Part shown: piece by piece, positions 17,372 to 27,023 of the stretch
How the letters are laid out: every line of letters starts with the position of its first letter
Position numbering within the stretch: position 1 is the first letter of the stretch
Assembly: GCA_031547595.1 (NCBI GenBank)
Contig: JAVBRU010000037.1
Span: 1-64,000 of the forward strand
Length of the DNA stretch: 64,000 bases
Origin: JAVBRU01 sp031547595
Lineage (GTDB): Bacteria > Bacillota > Clostridia > Christensenellales > Aristaeellaceae
Direction: 5' to 3'
Position numbers and translations under genes: made by a program
Notes under the pieces: model-generated
Databases searched by the model: none
Told to the model about the DNA's origin: nothing
What the model saw: only the letters and a program-made list of their open reading frames with translations

Positions 17372-19903
17372 ATGAAACGCATGATTGCTCTCATTCTGTG
17401 CCTGGCCTTGCTTCCGCTGGTCGCTTGGGCCACAGATTCTCTCCCCGCCGGATACAGGGAGATCACCCGCACCAATACGCTGGCGCTGCTTTTTGATGAA
17501 AGCCAATACGCCATTGCCGTACAGAATCTGCACACCGGCTATATTTTTTATCAGTGCGTGCCCGAAGAGGTGCTGGCGCAGGAGGGGCTGACCAAGACCA
17601 TCAAGCAAAACCTGCGCTCCCCCTTCACGGTCAGCTACACCATGCTGAACCAGAACGACACCACCAAGAAGGACGAATCTATCCTGGCCATGAGCCCGGA
17701 TATTACGTATGCCCCCATCGAAGGCGGCCTTTGCATCACCTACAGCATGGAAGCGCTGTTTCTGGAGATCGATATGGAGGTCACACTCGATGGGGATGCC
17801 CTTCTAATCACCATCCCTGCCGGGGGCATCCGGGAGGCCGTAGGCTCCAAGGATGTGGTGGAGACCCGCATGGGCGCGATTACGGATTATATGGAAACCA
17901 TCAAAGAGGGCTTTTCGGCAATCGAAGAGGATGGGCGGCTGGATCAAAAGCTCTTCCGTGCCGAGCTGAAGGAGGCCAAACAACGCTTTGAAAAAGTAGA
18001 CTTTATTATTTCCCAGATCACCGATGCCATAGGCATTGAATATGTGGTGGATGAAATGCTGAGTGCCGCCAACCAGCTCAACACCGCACTTTATGGCGGG
18101 GAAGGGAAGAAGGGCTTGTTCCCCGCCGTGCTTGGCGGGCTTAATGACGGGCAGGCCAAGGCCGATATCCAAGCCCTGCGGGACGCCCTGAAAAAGCAGG
18201 GGGATACGACCTCCCTGCAGATGAGCGCACTCAAGAAGATCAAGGTGGCCGGGGTGGTGGCCATTGATGTGATGCCGGTATTTGGTGCGGGGGGCGATGG
18301 CGAGAAGGGCTATGTGTTTTACCCCGATGGCTCGGGCGCGCTGTCTTACTTTAAAGCGCAGCACCCTTCGTATAACGAGTTCTATCACCGCAAGGTGTAT
18401 TCTGATGACGAGATCGACCTGAAATGGGAGGAGCGCCGGGATACCACCGGGCAAATGCGCGCCTACCTGCCTGTGTTTGGCATCAAGAAGGGCAGCAATG
18501 CATTCCTCGCGGCAGTGACTGCCGGCGCGGCGGAGGCCAGCATCAATTACTACCCCAGCGGCTATCAAATCAATTTGAACCGCGCGTGTGCATCCTTTGA
18601 GTATCGCCGAAAGATCCGTTCCGCTTCCATTGTGTCCTTCTATCAGGGCGCGTCCGTGGCCATTTATGATAAGGCGCGAAGTGCGTATGATGCGCAGGTC
18701 ACCTACTTTTTCCTGGATGGCGCCAAGGCCGATTATTCGGGCATGGCAAATCGCTACCGGGATTATCTGGAGGCGGAGTGCCTGATCAACACAAGCGGCG
18801 TGCAGGGCGAAGGGGTGCCGTTGATGCTGGATATCCTGACAGGCATCAAAAAGCCCCTGCTGATCTTTGAGCAGTTTGTTGCCATGACGGGTTTTTCGCA
18901 GGTGCAGGATATGCTGGAGGATTTGGCCGGGCGGGGCGCGCCCGCGCAGTATGTGAACCTGCACGGCTGGACGGGGGAGGGCTATGGGAAATACCCCACA
19001 TCGTCCGCCCCGGCTGCGGGCCTTGGCGGCATGCAAGGGCTGAAGCAGCTGGCGCAGTTTGCCAAGGATAGCGGCGTCCGCCTGTATTTGCAGGATAATT
19101 ACGCCAAGACCACCTCCCTTTTGAGCAGCGTGACGGGCGCGGAGCTGGCCCAGGAAACAGATTATTCCGTCATCCAGAAGCTGTTCTCGCCAGCGGCTGT
19201 GCCGGGGCGGTTCCGGCAGCTCACAGAGAAGCTACAGGATATCCCGGTGGCAGGCATCAATTTTGATTTAATCGGCGGCTTTGTATACTACGATTACAAT
19301 CCTGCGCATGTGAGCCAGCGCGGCGATACCGTGGCCAGCTGGCAGAGCCTGTATCAAACATCTCAGGAGATATTTGGCGGCGCGGCCAGCGTGCAGGGCA
19401 ACCTCTATGCCCTGCAATATGCCGATGTGGTGATGAACGTGCCCTCGGCCTCCACCCAATATTCGTATGATGATGAAAGTGTTCCCTTCTATCAAATGGT
19501 GCTGCACGGGGCGGTGGCCTATGCGGGCAAGCCCTTCAACACCTTCTATGATACGCAAAAGGAACAGCTTCGGGCTATCGAGTATGGCGAGGTTCCCTTT
19601 TACCGCCTCACCTGGCGCTCCGCGCTGGAGCTTCGGGATACGGATTATGATCTGGTGTTTTCCTCGGCGTATGAGGATTGGGCGGAGGATATTGAGCAGA
19701 CTTGTGAGGCGCTGGCCGCGCTTTCGCCCCTTGCAGATAAACGGATGCTGCATCACGTATCCTCCGGCGGCCTGGCCGTCATTGAATATGCGGGCGGGTA
19801 TACCCTGTATATCAATTACAGGGATATGCCGGTTCGCTACCTGGGGGTGGATATTCCCGCGCAGCAGTTTGTGCTTGTGCAGGATGGGAAGGAGCTGCCA
19901 TGA
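17372..19903 (+). CDS. DUF5696 exported protein, TIM-barrel glycosidase-like
   Basis: An 843-residue exported protein. The start is the ATG at 17372, which follows AGGAGGTGGGAAAAA; a longer frame to 17312 lacks a ribosome site. The signal peptide is MKRMIALILCLALLPLVAWA. The N-terminal third is beta-rich with a helical insertion; from about residue 490 the pattern suggests a (beta/alpha)8 barrel with QYVNLHGWTGEGYGKYP, VRLYLQDNYAKTTSL, AGINFDLIGGFVYYDYNP and YQMVLHGAVAYAGKPFNTF. Acidic residues at strand ends (the D of NFDLIGG) could be catalytic, but no DUF5696 member is, to my knowledge, biochemically defined. It overlaps the next permease gene by four bases. An extracellular glycan hydrolase feeding the two transporters is the best inference. 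Confidence 0.75.
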   Translation: MKRMIALILCLALLPLVAWATDSLPAGYREITRTNTLALLFDESQYAIAVQNLHTGYIFYQCVPEEVLAQEGLTKTIKQNLRSPFTVSYTMLNQNDTTKKDESILAMSPDITYAPIEGGLCITYSMEALFLEIDMEVTLDGDALLITIPAGGIREAVGSKDVVETRMGAITDYMETIKEGFSAIEEDGRLDQKLFRAELKEAKQRFEKVDFIISQITDAIGIEYVVDEMLSAANQLNTALYGGEGKKGLFPAVLGGLNDGQAKADIQALRDALKKQGDTTSLQMSALKKIKVAGVVAIDVMPVFGAGGDGEKGYVFYPDGSGALSYFKAQHPSYNEFYHRKVYSDDEIDLKWEERRDTTGQMRAYLPVFGIKKGSNAFLAAVTAGAAEASINYYPSGYQINLNRACASFEYRRKIRSASIVSFYQGASVAIYDKARSAYDAQVTYFFLDGAKADYSGMANRYRDYLEAECLINTSGVQGEGVPLMLDILTGIKKPLLIFEQFVAMTGFSQVQDMLEDLAGRGAPAQYVNLHGWTGEGYGKYPTSSAPAAGLGGMQGLKQLAQFAKDSGVRLYLQDNYAKTTSLLSSVTGAELAQETDYSVIQKLFSPAAVPGRFRQLTEKLQDIPVAGINFDLIGGFVYYDYNPAHVSQRGDTVASWQSLYQTSQEIFGGAASVQGNLYALQYADVVMNVPSASTQYSYDDESVPFYQMVLHGAVAYAGKPFNTFYDTQKEQLRAIEYGEVPFYRLTWRSALELRDTDYDLVFSSAYEDWAEDIEQTCEALAALSPLADKRMLHHVSSGGLAVIEYAGGYTLYINYRDMPVRYLGVDIPAQQFVLVQDGKELP

Positions 19904-20811
19904 TGAAGAAGGCACGTTTTTGGAACCTGAAACGCCGGGAAAACATGTTGGGCGCGCTGTTTTGCATCCCCTGGCTGATTGGTTTTCTGGCATTCTTTGT
20001 CTATCCGATGTTCTATTCCCTCACGCTGTCTGTGTCCGAGCTGACCAGCTCTGTTAAAATGACCACCCGCTTCATTGGTTTTGGCAACTATGTGAACGCC
20101 TTTATCAATGATGTGCATTTCCTGCCCTATCTGGCAGAGGCGCTGAAGGATGTGGCCCTCAACACGCCCATCATTGTGGCCTTCTCGCTGTTCATTGCCG
20201 TGCTGCTAAACCGCAAGCTGCGCCTGCGCGGGCTGTACCGCGCGGCCTTCCTGATGCCCATCATACTGGGCGCGGGCGCGGTGATGAAGGCGCTGCAGGG
20301 CAGCTCCTCGTATATCACGCTGGGCAGCGGCGCGTCCCTGGCATCCATGGCCAACGAAACAGTATCGGTGCAAGAATTGGATATTTCCGGCCGTATGCTG
20401 TATTTCCTCGGCCCCACCCTGGGGGAGTATGTGCAGCTGGGGCTCAACCAAATTTCCAACGCGCTGTGGCAATCAGGCATTCAGATCATCATTTTCCTGG
20501 GCGCACTGCAATCCATCCCCGAATCCTACTACGAGGCGGCCTACTGCGACGGCGCTACGGGCTGGGAAAAATTCTGGAAGATCACTTTACCCATCATGAC
20601 CCCGAACCTCTTATTGGCCAGCGTGTACACCGTGATTGACTCCATGGCCAGCGGCAATAACAAGCTGATCACCTACACCATCAACACCTTTTACACCCTG
20701 TTTATCCCCACCTTTGCTTCGGCCATGGGCTGGCTGTACTTCATCTGTATCGCGTTGGTGATCGGGGCGATCTTCCTGCTGTTTCGAAAGTCCACCTTCT
20801 ATATGCAGTAG
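19900..20811 (+). CDS. Sugar ABC transporter permease, MalF-type (pair 2)
   Basis: A 303-residue permease whose ATG overlaps the DUF5696 stop (ATGATGA), showing translational coupling. About six membrane helices are visible, starting with LGALFCIPWLIGFLAFFVYP. The ATPase coupling loop is SYYEAAYCDGATGWEKFWKI near residue 210. It differs clearly from the first MalF-type protein at 13511, so the locus has two separate importers rather than a fresh duplication. An insertion between helices (GSSSYITLGSGASLASMANE) is longer than in standard family members and would lie on the outer face. Confidence 0.9.
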   Translation: MMKKARFWNLKRRENMLGALFCIPWLIGFLAFFVYPMFYSLTLSVSELTSSVKMTTRFIGFGNYVNAFINDVHFLPYLAEALKDVALNTPIIVAFSLFIAVLLNRKLRLRGLYRAAFLMPIILGAGAVMKALQGSSSYITLGSGASLASMANETVSVQELDISGRMLYFLGPTLGEYVQLGLNQISNALWQSGIQIIIFLGALQSIPESYYEAAYCDGATGWEKFWKITLPIMTPNLLLASVYTVIDSMASGNNKLITYTINTFYTLFIPTFASAMGWLYFICIALVIGAIFLLFRKSTFYMQ

Positions 20812-20828
20812 AGAAAGGAGTGTTTCGC

Positions 20829-21725
20829 GTGGTAAATAGCATTTCATCCAAGCTGAATGCCCGCAAATGGGGCCGTGGCTTTATCAACACGATTGTTTAT
20901 ATCCTGCTGACAGAATGCGTGTTTTTGTTCATCTTCCCTTTCTTATTCATGTTCATCAACTCGCTGAAGTACGAGTTTGACATCAAGGATGTCACCCAGC
21001 AATGGCTGGTGCTACGGGTGAACAGCTTCAACTACACCGAGGCGCTGCGGCTGCTGAACTACTGGCACAGCCTGGGCAACACCGTGGCACTGGTGCTGCT
21101 GTCTACCGCGGGGCACCTGGTCTCCTGCATGCTGGTGGGCTATGGCATTGCCCGCTTCGAATTCCCCGGGCGCAACCTGGTGTTTGGCATCGCGGTGCTG
21201 TCCATCATCATCCCGCCGCAGCTGTTTATGATTCCATCTTATCTATTGTTTAACAGCCTGGGCTGGACGGGCACCATGCTGCCCATCGTGCTGCCCACAT
21301 TCTTTGGCTTTGGGCTCAAGGGCGGGCTGTATGTATTCCTGTTCCGCCAGGCATTCAAAAGCCTGCCCCCCTCCTACGAGGAAGCCGCCAAAATCGAGGG
21401 CTGCGGGCAGTTCCGCATACTGTTCAAGATCATTTTACCCATGGTGAAAACCACCATTTTGGTATGCGCCATGCTGTCGGTCATCTGGCATTGGAATGAT
21501 TATTTTGAGCCGCTGTTGTACCTCAAGGGCAACAACCGCATCCTGACCCAGCTATTGGAAAGCCTGAACAACGCCGTGTATGCCACAAGCACGGGCAGCG
21601 GCACGTCTCTCAACCCGGTGTCGCTGGCGGGGTGCGTGCTGACGGTGGCACCGCTGCTGATATTCTATTTCGCGCTGTCCTATAAATTTGTGCAGGGCAT
21701 CGAGCTTTCCGGCCTGGCAAACTGA
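20829..21725 (+). CDS. Sugar ABC transporter permease, MalG-type (pair 2)
   Basis: A 298-residue permease pairing with the upstream one. The start is most likely GTG at 20829, eight bases after AAAGGAG; a GTG at 20820 overlaps that site. Six membrane helices and the coupling loop SYEEAAKIEGCGQFRILFKI near residue 195 are visible. Its stop overlaps an in-frame ATG of the following DUF5695 reading frame. As with pair 1, no ATPase gene accompanies it. Confidence 0.9.
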   Translation: MVNSISSKLNARKWGRGFINTIVYILLTECVFLFIFPFLFMFINSLKYEFDIKDVTQQWLVLRVNSFNYTEALRLLNYWHSLGNTVALVLLSTAGHLVSCMLVGYGIARFEFPGRNLVFGIAVLSIIIPPQLFMIPSYLLFNSLGWTGTMLPIVLPTFFGFGLKGGLYVFLFRQAFKSLPPSYEEAAKIEGCGQFRILFKIILPMVKTTILVCAMLSVIWHWNDYFEPLLYLKGNNRILTQLLESLNNAVYATSTGSGTSLNPVSLAGCVLTVAPLLIFYFALSYKFVQGIELSGLAN

Positions 21726-21745
21726 TGAGGCATAAGGAGGAGAAA

Positions 21746-24700
21746 ATGCGTATAGCGAGGCAATGCGGCTGTGTGATCCTGCTGCTGGCAGCTGTTTGCT
21801 GCATGGCACGGGGGGAGGGGGCATCCATCCCCTGGGATCGAATGAACGGCGAATACCAGCAGGCAGAAAACGGGCTGATCCTGCGGGATTCCCCCCAAAA
21901 CCCTGTGGGCAGGAGTTATGTGTACTACGACACGCAAAAGAAGGGGGATATTGATTTTTCGATCCGCTTTTGCGATTTTGCGGAAACGGCAGGAACAACA
22001 CTCACCTTGCGTATCGAGGAAACCGGCAATGATGCCAACAGCGCAGAGATTGTTGTAAAGGATGGCAGGGCTACTTTCAGTGCGTATGACAACAAAAGAA
22101 AGCCCTCCTGTACCGCTGAGGCAGCGCTTGAGAGCAAAACCGGCGCCGCGCTTGGCCTGCGCTATGATGCGGCGGCAGGCACCATGAGTGCCCTGGTGGA
22201 TGGGCAGCCCCTGGGGGAATGGAAGATGGAGGATTTCATCGTGCCCCACCGGGTGAGGATCGAGCTAAACGGGCAGAGCACCACCGATGCCTGCGCCGTC
22301 ACTATTTCGGAAATTAGCCTGTATTACAGTGAAGAGGAAGTGACGAAAACCATGATCCCGGAAACCTTGAGCCTGGAAAACGACCTGTTCCATCTGGAAC
22401 TGAGCACCAAGCGCCATGGGCTGACGCAGCTCAAGCGCGTTTTGGACAGCTACGACACCAACTATGCCCGCACAGAGGATGATGATTTGCTGGGCAACAT
22501 CACCTTCCGCTATGCTGTGCCCGAGGACGCGGCCAATAACGATTACCGCACCATCAACACCCGCCAGTGCAAGGTGAATTACACCTGGGACGACCAGGCC
22601 ATCATCCTGACCTATCCCGATATGCTGAGCCGGGGCTTGGCGCTTGAGGAAAAATGGCTGCTGGACGGCGATGAAATGCGCTGGGAGATGACGGTCAAAA
22701 ATATCTCCGGCAAGACCCTCACCATCGGCGATATCGAGCTGCACTTCGCCTTTAACCAAGCCTATGCCAAGGACACCACCACCACCTACACGAAGCGCCT
22801 GGTGCGCCACAGCTTTTGCTCGCTGGACGGCTCCTTTGCGTATTGGTGCCGCCCCAATGGCGAGGGCCCGATGCTGACCATGGTGCCCGCCGCCGGCACG
22901 GCGCTGGAATACTATACCCGCGATTGGGCCAAGGAAAGCGCTGGTTGGGAAGGCCCCTACTCCATGTTCATCCATTCGCAGGCCACCGGCAGCGCCACCC
23001 CGGGAGATTGGGCTTTGCCCCATACCGCCCTCACGCTGGAAGATGGGCAAAGCAAGACCTACAGCCTTCGCTTTGCCTGGGCCAAGGATGAGCAGGATGT
23101 GCGAAATGTGCTGTATCAGCTTGGCGGCGTGGATGCCATTGCCCTGCCCGGCATGACGGTGACGCCGGAGTTTCCCGTCAAGCTGGCGCTTCGCAGCCAG
23201 GAAGATATCCATGACCTCATCGCGCCGGAGGGCTGCACCATACAGTTCATCGGCGAAAAGGACGGCTACCGGCTATATGATGTGGCTTTTTCCAAAATTG
23301 GCGAGAACCGCATGGAGGTGGTCTTTGGCGAGGGCCGCCGGATGATGCTGGATTTTTTCGTCACACACCCCATTGCGGAGCTGCTTTCGGACCGTGCGCA
23401 CCACATCACCCAGTATCAGCAGTATCGCGGCGATACATGGTATGACGGGCTCTTTTCCTCCTGGGATATGAAATACCTGCAGCTTGGCACGCCCGATAAC
23501 CCCATGGGCATGTACCGCTATATCACCGGCGGCTCGGACGATCCCAGCCTGTGCAAGGCCCCTTTCCTGGCGGAGAAAAACCTGGCCTATCCTGTGCAGA
23601 ACGAAATCGAAGCCATTGAATACTATATCGAGCATTTTGTGTGGGGCGGGCTGCAGCGCACCGACACGGAATTGCCACGCCCCTACGGCATCTATGGCTG
23701 CGATTACTGGTATGAGCTGCGTAACAGCGGAACGGGCATCAACAACGGCGGCCACGGCGAGGACAGGATGTGGCGCACATTCGATTATGTGCACATCACC
23801 CAACTCTACTATTACATGTATCAAATCGCCAGGCTATACCCGGATATGGTGCAATATCTGGCGGCTGATGACTACCTCACCCGGGCTTACGGCACGGCCA
23901 TGGCGTTTTTCGAGGTGCCCATCTCCATCTTTATGGACACCGCCTGGGCCATCCAGGGCTATGCCGATTGGGCCTACAAGCAGGGCAACTTTAACGAGCT
24001 GGTCATCCCCTGGATCATCGATGCGCTGGAGGCCGAGGGCAGGGGCGAGGAAGCGGCACGCCTGCGGGAGCAGTGGGAAATGAAGGTGAAGTACATGGTG
24101 TACGACCATCCCTATCCCTTTGGCTCTGAAATGTGGTTTGATTCCACGGCCTTTGAATCCACCCATGCGGTGGCCAAGTATGGCATGGAGCACGATGTTA
24201 GCACCGATACCACCGGGTTTTACGACCCCAATGCCAATGGCCCCGGCCAGGGCGCGTATCTAAAGCCGCATACCGAAATCAAGAAGGAAGACTTTGAGCA
24301 GTTCATGGAAAAAGAGCTGCAGGCCAATATCGCGGCCCGCGCAGTGATCGAGCCTGCCTATTACCTGATGGGCAGCGACTACCGCCAGGGCGGCAACTCC
24401 AACTACACGCTCAGCTATATGACGCAGCTTGGCGGCTGGTCGCTCTTTGACGCGGCATGCTATTATTCCGATACGCCGGAGCTTGATATCCGCACAGCTT
24501 ATGCCGCCTATCTGGCCGGCTGGATGCTGATCAACACGGGCGAGGATTACCCCTGGTATGGCACGGCGGAAAACGAGGGCGCTGCAGGCTGGGCCTTTGA
24601 GCCGGGCAAGACAGGCTCGCCCTGGATTGGCGCAAATTATGCCGATCCGCGCGGCCCCTGGCGGGTGGATGGCGAGATCGACGCGGGCTTCTCGGGCGGC

Positions 24701-25042
24701 ATCCGCACAGCGGCCAGCGTGTTGGTGGAAGACCCGCTCTTTGGGCTGTACCTGTATGGCGGCAGGGTGGAAGAAACGGAAAACGGCCTGCTATTGCATA
24801 TCGCGGACGGCCTGAACCAGCGCCTGCACATCCTCAGCGGCGCGGCACCCCTGCACCTGACCCTTGACCGGGATGGCCTGAAAAACGTGTTGATCACCAA
24901 AGATGCGCTGGTAATGACCCTCGAAAACCGCACAGGCGATACCCATGCGGTGTCTTTCACCCTCCAGCGTGAAGCCACGGAGTCCTTCACCTTTGAGGCA
25001 CCTGCCAGTAGCAGCTATCAGGTGACCATTCTCTTGAAATAA
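21746..25042 (+). CDS. DUF5695 exported glycoside-hydrolase-like protein
   Basis: A 1098-residue exported protein. AAGGAGG precedes the ATG at 21746; the signal peptide is MRIARQCGCVILLLAAVCCM followed by ARGEG. Residues about 30-195 look like a concanavalin-type beta-sandwich (YVYYDTQKKGDIDFSIRF, LVDGQPLGEWKM). From about 205 the DUF5695 region begins (SLENDLFHLELSTKRHGLTQ, DDDLLGNITFRY), a beta-sandwich followed by a helical toroid with RMWRTFDYVHITQLYYYMYQ and WAIQGYADWAYKQGNFNELV. This resembles the layout of (alpha/alpha)6 hydrolases acting on plant or fungal glycans. I know of no assigned reaction for the family. It probably acts outside the cell, making the oligosaccharides the two importers take up. 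Confidence 0.78.
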   Translation: MRIARQCGCVILLLAAVCCMARGEGASIPWDRMNGEYQQAENGLILRDSPQNPVGRSYVYYDTQKKGDIDFSIRFCDFAETAGTTLTLRIEETGNDANSAEIVVKDGRATFSAYDNKRKPSCTAEAALESKTGAALGLRYDAAAGTMSALVDGQPLGEWKMEDFIVPHRVRIELNGQSTTDACAVTISEISLYYSEEEVTKTMIPETLSLENDLFHLELSTKRHGLTQLKRVLDSYDTNYARTEDDDLLGNITFRYAVPEDAANNDYRTINTRQCKVNYTWDDQAIILTYPDMLSRGLALEEKWLLDGDEMRWEMTVKNISGKTLTIGDIELHFAFNQAYAKDTTTTYTKRLVRHSFCSLDGSFAYWCRPNGEGPMLTMVPAAGTALEYYTRDWAKESAGWEGPYSMFIHSQATGSATPGDWALPHTALTLEDGQSKTYSLRFAWAKDEQDVRNVLYQLGGVDAIALPGMTVTPEFPVKLALRSQEDIHDLIAPEGCTIQFIGEKDGYRLYDVAFSKIGENRMEVVFGEGRRMMLDFFVTHPIAELLSDRAHHITQYQQYRGDTWYDGLFSSWDMKYLQLGTPDNPMGMYRYITGGSDDPSLCKAPFLAEKNLAYPVQNEIEAIEYYIEHFVWGGLQRTDTELPRPYGIYGCDYWYELRNSGTGINNGGHGEDRMWRTFDYVHITQLYYYMYQIARLYPDMVQYLAADDYLTRAYGTAMAFFEVPISIFMDTAWAIQGYADWAYKQGNFNELVIPWIIDALEAEGRGEEAARLREQWEMKVKYMVYDHPYPFGSEMWFDSTAFESTHAVAKYGMEHDVSTDTTGFYDPNANGPGQGAYLKPHTEIKKEDFEQFMEKELQANIAARAVIEPAYYLMGSDYRQGGNSNYTLSYMTQLGGWSLFDAACYYSDTPELDIRTAYAAYLAGWMLINTGEDYPWYGTAENEGAAGWAFEPGKTGSPWIGANYADPRGPWRVDGEIDAGFSGGIRTAASVLVEDPLFGLYLYGGRVEETENGLLLHIADGLNQRLHILSGAAPLHLTLDRDGLKNVLITKDALVMTLENRTGDTHAVSFTLQREATESFTFEAPASSSYQVTILLK

Positions 25043-25075
25043 TGTATCATTTATAGTATGATGGAGGAACGTATC

Positions 25076-27019
25076 ATGGACAGCAAAAACTTCACGGGCC
25101 TGCTCAACCTCAGCCAGGTGGCGATCACGGATGAATTCTGGGCCAGCTATCAGGACAAGGTGCTCCACCATGTGATCCCCTACCAGTGGGAAGCACTCAA
25201 CGACCGCATTGCCGATGCGGACAAGAGCTATTGCATCCACAATTTTGCCGTGGCCGCGGGGCGCAAAGAGGGCAAGCACGAGGGCTGCGTGTTTCAGGAC
25301 AGCGACCTGGCCAAGTGGATTGAGGCAGTGGGCCATGCCCTCAGCCTGAAGCCGGATGCGGAGCTTGAAAAGATCACCGACGAAACGATCGAGCTGATCT
25401 GCGCCGCCCAGCAGCCCGATGGCTACCTGAACACCTACTACATCATCAACGGCCTTGACAAGCGCTTTACCAACCTGCAGGATCACCACGAGTTGTATTG
25501 CTTTGGCCATATGCTGGAGGCCGCCATCGCCTATTATCAGGCCACCGGCAAGGATGCGCTATTGCGGGCTATGGAGCGTTATGCCGTTTGCATTTCGCAA
25601 AACATCGGCCCGGAGCCCGAAAAGCTGCACGGCTACCCCGGCCACGAGGTGGCAGAAATGGCGCTGGCCAAGCTGTATGAGATCACCGGCGACGAAAAGC
25701 ACCTGAAGCTGGCGCAGTATTTTATCGATCAGCGCGGGCAGCAGCCGCTATACTTTAAGGAAGAGGGCGAGCGCAACAATAACCCCTTCTACTGGCGCTA
25801 CAGCAGCCTGGGCTATCAGTATTATCAGGCAGGCAAGCCCGTGCGCCAGCAGGCGGACGCCGAAGGGCACGCCGTGCGCGCCGCCTATCTGTGCAGCGGC
25901 ATTGCCGATGTGGCCCGCATCACCAAGGATGAGGAGCTATACAACACCGCGCTGAACCTGTGGAACAGCATGGTGAAAAAGCGCATGTATATCACCGGCG
26001 CGATTGGCTCCAGCCATCACGGCGAGGCATTTACCTATGATTATGATCTGCCCAACGATACCATCTATGGCGAAACCTGCGCGGCCATCGGCCTGGTGTT
26101 CTTTGCCCGGCGCATGCTGCAGCTTTGCCCCAAGGCCGAGTATGCCGATGTGATGGAGCGCGCGCTGTATAATGGCGTGATCAGCGGCATGTCGCTGGAT
26201 GGCAAGCGCTTCTTCTATGTCAATCCGCTGGAAGTGGTGCCCGAGGCGACGATCAAGGATGACGGCAAGCGGCATGTGAAGGCCGAGCGCCAGAAGTGGT
26301 TTGGCTGCGCCTGCTGCCCGCCCAACATCGCCAGATTACTGGCATCCATTGGCCATTATATCTATACAGAGAATGCTGATACGCTGTTTATCAACCTGTA
26401 TGTGGCCTCCTCTATCGATATCCGCATGGCCGGGCAGGACTTGTCGCTTGCCATGGATTCCCGCTTCCCCTGGCAGGGTGATGTGAAAATTGCTGTCACC
26501 AAGGGCAGTGCGAAGGGCAAGATCGCCCTGCGCATCCCCGGCTGGTGCGGCAGCTACACAATGACGGTGAACGGCCAGGCCGAAAGTGCGGTGCTGCACG
26601 ATGGCTATGCCTATATCGCACGCGAATGGAAAGCTGGGGATGAGATTGCGGTTTCCTTCGCGATGCCGGTGACCTTGATGGCGGCCAATCCGCTGGTGCG
26701 CGAGGATATTGGCAAAGTGGCAGTCACACGCGGCCCGTTGGTGTATTGCATGGAAGAAAAGGATAACGGGACCAACCTGCACCTCCTGCGCTTGGCAGGG
26801 GACGCCGCCTTCACGGAGGAGTTTTGCCCCGAGCATCTGGACGGCGTGATGGTGCTGAAGGCGCAGGGCGAGCGGCTTTCTGATTGCTGGCCTGCAGACG
26901 GCCTTTACTACCCGGCAAAGGCGCGGGCTGCCGTGCCCCAGACGTTGACATTTATCCCTTACTATGCATGGGCCAACCGCGGCGTGGGCGAAATGAGTGT
27001 GTGGATCAGGGAAAGGTAA
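25076..27019 (+). CDS. Beta-L-arabinofuranosidase, GH127
   Basis: A 647-residue cytoplasmic enzyme of the GH127 (DUF1680) family, expected to release L-arabinose from beta-1,2-linked L-arabinofuranose disaccharides. Length is close to the bifidobacterial reference HypBA1. The zinc-cysteine active site is intact: YGETCAAIG near residue 340 gives the Glu and Cys ligands and WFGCACCPPNIARL near 415 gives the paired cysteines, one of which is the nucleophile. The helical barrel (NFAVAAGRKEGKHEGCVFQD, QQPDGYLNTYY) and the C-terminal beta-domain follow the family order. No signal peptide. The ATG at 25076 is set by GGAGG eight bases upstream. The substrate beta-arabinofuranosyl linkage occurs in plant extensins and some arabinans, which fits the locus. 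Confidence 0.9.
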   Translation: MDSKNFTGLLNLSQVAITDEFWASYQDKVLHHVIPYQWEALNDRIADADKSYCIHNFAVAAGRKEGKHEGCVFQDSDLAKWIEAVGHALSLKPDAELEKITDETIELICAAQQPDGYLNTYYIINGLDKRFTNLQDHHELYCFGHMLEAAIAYYQATGKDALLRAMERYAVCISQNIGPEPEKLHGYPGHEVAEMALAKLYEITGDEKHLKLAQYFIDQRGQQPLYFKEEGERNNNPFYWRYSSLGYQYYQAGKPVRQQADAEGHAVRAAYLCSGIADVARITKDEELYNTALNLWNSMVKKRMYITGAIGSSHHGEAFTYDYDLPNDTIYGETCAAIGLVFFARRMLQLCPKAEYADVMERALYNGVISGMSLDGKRFFYVNPLEVVPEATIKDDGKRHVKAERQKWFGCACCPPNIARLLASIGHYIYTENADTLFINLYVASSIDIRMAGQDLSLAMDSRFPWQGDVKIAVTKGSAKGKIALRIPGWCGSYTMTVNGQAESAVLHDGYAYIAREWKAGDEIAVSFAMPVTLMAANPLVREDIGKVAVTRGPLVYCMEEKDNGTNLHLLRLAGDAAFTEEFCPEHLDGVMVLKAQGERLSDCWPADGLYYPAKARAAVPQTLTFIPYYAWANRGVGEMSVWIRER

Positions 27020-27023
27020 GAAG

